A stretch of DNA of 24,861 bases, taken from contig JAVBLA010000032.1 of the NCBI GenBank assembly GCA_031553775.1, positions 1 through 24,861 on the forward strand, written 5' to 3'. Position 1 is the first letter of the stretch. Each line of letters opens with the position of its first letter. Below are positions 23,354 through 24,861 of the stretch, one piece after another. This DNA comes from JAISFI01 sp031553775 (GTDB taxonomy: Bacteria; Bacteroidota; Bacteroidia; Bacteroidales; Azobacteroidaceae). The translations under genes were made by a program, and so were the position numbers. The notes under the pieces are model-generated. The model did no database searches. It saw only the letters and a list, made by a program, of their open reading frames with translations, and was not told where the DNA came from.

Positions 23354-23379
23354 AAAAGTTGTATTAAAAATTTATAGCA

Positions 23380-24651
23380 ATGAAAACTACAGTAAAATTC
23401 AAGTATCGCTCGTCGGCCAAACATCCGGATGAAGGTGTTTTGGTATTGCATGTAATTCATCGCAGGATGGGTTCTACTGCAACATCCTCTTACAAATTGA
23501 GAATTGACGAATGGGACGAAGCAAAACAGTTGCTTATCGTCAATGAAACAACATCTTCCTATCGGAAGAAGGAACTTGAAAGTATCGGAAGACAAATTAC
23601 CCGGGAAAAAAAGGTGGTTCTCCAAATTGTTGAGCATTTAAAATCGAGGGGGGAATATTCTTCTTCGGATGTTATCTCCCTTTATCGCAACCGCGATAAA
23701 TATTCCGGAATCAAAAGATTTATGGAAAAGAAAATCGGGGAACTTCATGAAAAAGGCCGTTTCGGCACAGAGCATTCTTATCGCAATTCCCTGAGCAGCC
23801 TGATGCGATTTACCGGAGGCAAGGATATCCGTTTGGATAAACTGGATACCCTGACTCTCCGGAAGTTTGAAACTTACCTGAAATCAAGAGGTAATGCGAT
23901 GAATACGATTTCCTGTTATATGCGCAGTCTCCGGGCTGTTTATAACTATGCGGTTTCCGAACGGATCATCCGTCGTAAGCCGGAGAACCCTTTTTCAGAA
24001 GTTTTTACGGGTAATATGGTTACTGAAAAGCGGGCTATCTCCCGTGAAGAGATCCGGAAAATCAATCAAACCCATATCCCATCCGGAAATTCTCAGTTGG
24101 AGTTCAGTAAATCTCTTTTTTTGTTCAGCTTTTTTACCAGGGGGATGTCGTATAAAGATATTATATCCCTTAAAAAAGAAGATGTTACGAACCATACTAT
24201 CCGCTATCACCGGCAAAAAACGGGTCAACCGATCGAGATTCAGATCCTTCCCTGTATACAATCGATCATCGATACATACAAGGATCAGACCCATGATTCG
24301 GACTACGTTTTTCCTGTGCTCTCCGGTGATGATCCGTACCAGCATTGGAAACAATATCAATCCGGTCTTTCGGAGTACAACCGGAACCTGAAACATCTTG
24401 CAATGTTAACCGGTCTTTCCCGTGTACTGAGTAGTTATGTGGCCCGTCACTCCTGGGCAACGATCGCCCGGCAGATGGGGATTCCGCTCTCTGTTATCAG
24501 CAGGGGGATGGGGCATGAGTCGGAAAAGACTACCCGGATTTATATCGGAAGATTGGATAATTCGGATGTTGATGAGGCCAATAAAAAAGTACTCAATGGC
24601 TTTTTTAGTGAAACAAATCGACAAAAACATTACAGTAAAGTTGCTCTATAA
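23380..24651 (+). CDS. Tyrosine recombinase / site-specific integrase
   Basis: A 423-residue tyrosine recombinase of the Bacteroidetes integrase type: N-terminal arm-like domain (about 1-95), SAM-like core-binding domain (about 110-200), catalytic domain (215-405). Catalytic residues seen: R254 (FFTRGMSYKDI), K280 (YHRQKTG), R356 and H357 in SSYVARHSWAT, H379 (RGMGHES) and nucleophile Y388 (TTRIYIG). The His of HxxR is Tyr353, a change I recall as common in this group. The gene looks intact. Such enzymes serve either mobile elements or inversion of promoters and surface-gene segments. No att site, tRNA or other mobile-element gene is visible to the left; short inverted repeats follow on the right before the window ends. 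Confidence 0.93.
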   Translation: MKTTVKFKYRSSAKHPDEGVLVLHVIHRRMGSTATSSYKLRIDEWDEAKQLLIVNETTSSYRKKELESIGRQITREKKVVLQIVEHLKSRGEYSSSDVISLYRNRDKYSGIKRFMEKKIGELHEKGRFGTEHSYRNSLSSLMRFTGGKDIRLDKLDTLTLRKFETYLKSRGNAMNTISCYMRSLRAVYNYAVSERIIRRKPENPFSEVFTGNMVTEKRAISREEIRKINQTHIPSGNSQLEFSKSLFLFSFFTRGMSYKDIISLKKEDVTNHTIRYHRQKTGQPIEIQILPCIQSIIDTYKDQTHDSDYVFPVLSGDDPYQHWKQYQSGLSEYNRNLKHLAMLTGLSRVLSSYVARHSWATIARQMGIPLSVISRGMGHESEKTTRIYIGRLDNSDVDEANKKVLNGFFSETNRQKHYSKVAL

Positions 24652-24676
24652 CAGAATTTTATATGCTATTGGAAGA

Positions 24677-24702
24677 GAGGTTCTTGCAAAGCACCAAACC
24701 TC
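24677..24702. repeat. Inverted repeat after the integrase
   Basis: GAGGTT (24677-24682) pairs with AACCTC (24697-24702) around a 14-nt loop, 25 nt after the integrase stop. It lacks a T-run. It could be a weak terminator or a recombinase half-site pair. Confidence 0.4.
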
Positions 24703-24733
24703 ATATCTAAGTTTTACAAAAAATGTGCCAGAA

Positions 24734-24771
24734 AATCATTTTGCATTTGATTCTTATGTGTCAAAATGATT
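24734..24771 (+). repeat. 10-bp inverted repeat, third copy of the core at the window edge
   Basis: AATCATTTTG (24734-24743) and CAAAATGATT (24762-24771) are perfect inverted copies separated by 18 nt, followed by a T-rich stretch. The core with its left flank, AGAAAATCATT (24730-24740), recurs in direct orientation at 24843-24853, the last bases of the window. A terminator for the integrase is the simple reading; recombination sites are the alternative. Confidence 0.5.
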
Positions 24772-24861
24772 CTATTTCTAATTTTTTATTTTCGTTTTGT
24801 TATATCCAGATTAAGTTTTAGATTTTTTTGAGCGTTATTTGTAGAAAATCATTATCCCGTA

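Noticed and set aside
23226..23379. Clear promoter for the integrase
   Set aside because: No exact TAnnTTTG was found; the nearest string, AAACTTTG near 23262, lacks the TA and a partner -33 element.

Overview
The window comes from a Bacteroidales-type bacterium. It opens with the 3' end of a 5S rRNA. Promoter candidates follow the Bacteroidetes pattern (TTTG, about 19-21 nt, TAnnTTTG). The thymidine kinase, propeller-type sensor kinase and integrase are of types typical of this group, and two giant proteins carry type IX secretion (T9SS) C-terminal sorting domains. The T9SS cargo points to a T9SS-positive lineage (the Odoribacter, Tannerella or Dysgonomonas kind of relative) rather than classical Bacteroides, but I cannot fix the genus.

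Left edge (1-910): the end of an rRNA operon with its terminator, a repeat-rich spacer, and tdk (thymidine kinase) on the + strand. tdk converges on a block of four minus-strand genes.

Core (911-19903, all minus strand). In transcription order: (1) a 2261-residue exported protein made of seven leucine-rich-repeat modules, then a dockerin and a T9SS sorting domain; (2) a 2771-residue exported protein that starts with a cohesin-like domain, continues through CARDB, Calx-beta, Ig/NEW3-like and Big/SbsA-like domains, and ends in a T9SS sorting domain; (3) a LytS-like histidine kinase with a large periplasmic propeller sensor; (4) a LytTR response regulator. A dockerin on one giant protein and a cohesin-like domain on its neighbour suggest they dock on the cell surface, forming an adhesive or sensing complex. 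The linked two-component pair may control it or respond to it. The two giant genes share one visible promoter (about 19943-19974). A terminator hairpin separates them from the kinase, and a candidate kinase promoter is written into that hairpin.

Right part (20403-24651, all + strand): an AT-rich three-TM protein of unknown function, a cupin, a Nudix hydrolase followed after 3 nt by a DUF4269 nucleotidyltransferase-like gene, and a tyrosine recombinase. The recombinase is followed by short inverted and direct repeats at the window edge.

A recurring oddity is a set of 7-bp tandem repeats of different sequence. They occupy spacers around tdk, the ribosome-binding region of the cohesin gene and, most strikingly, the signal-peptide codons of the LRR gene, where gain or loss of one unit would shift the reading frame.
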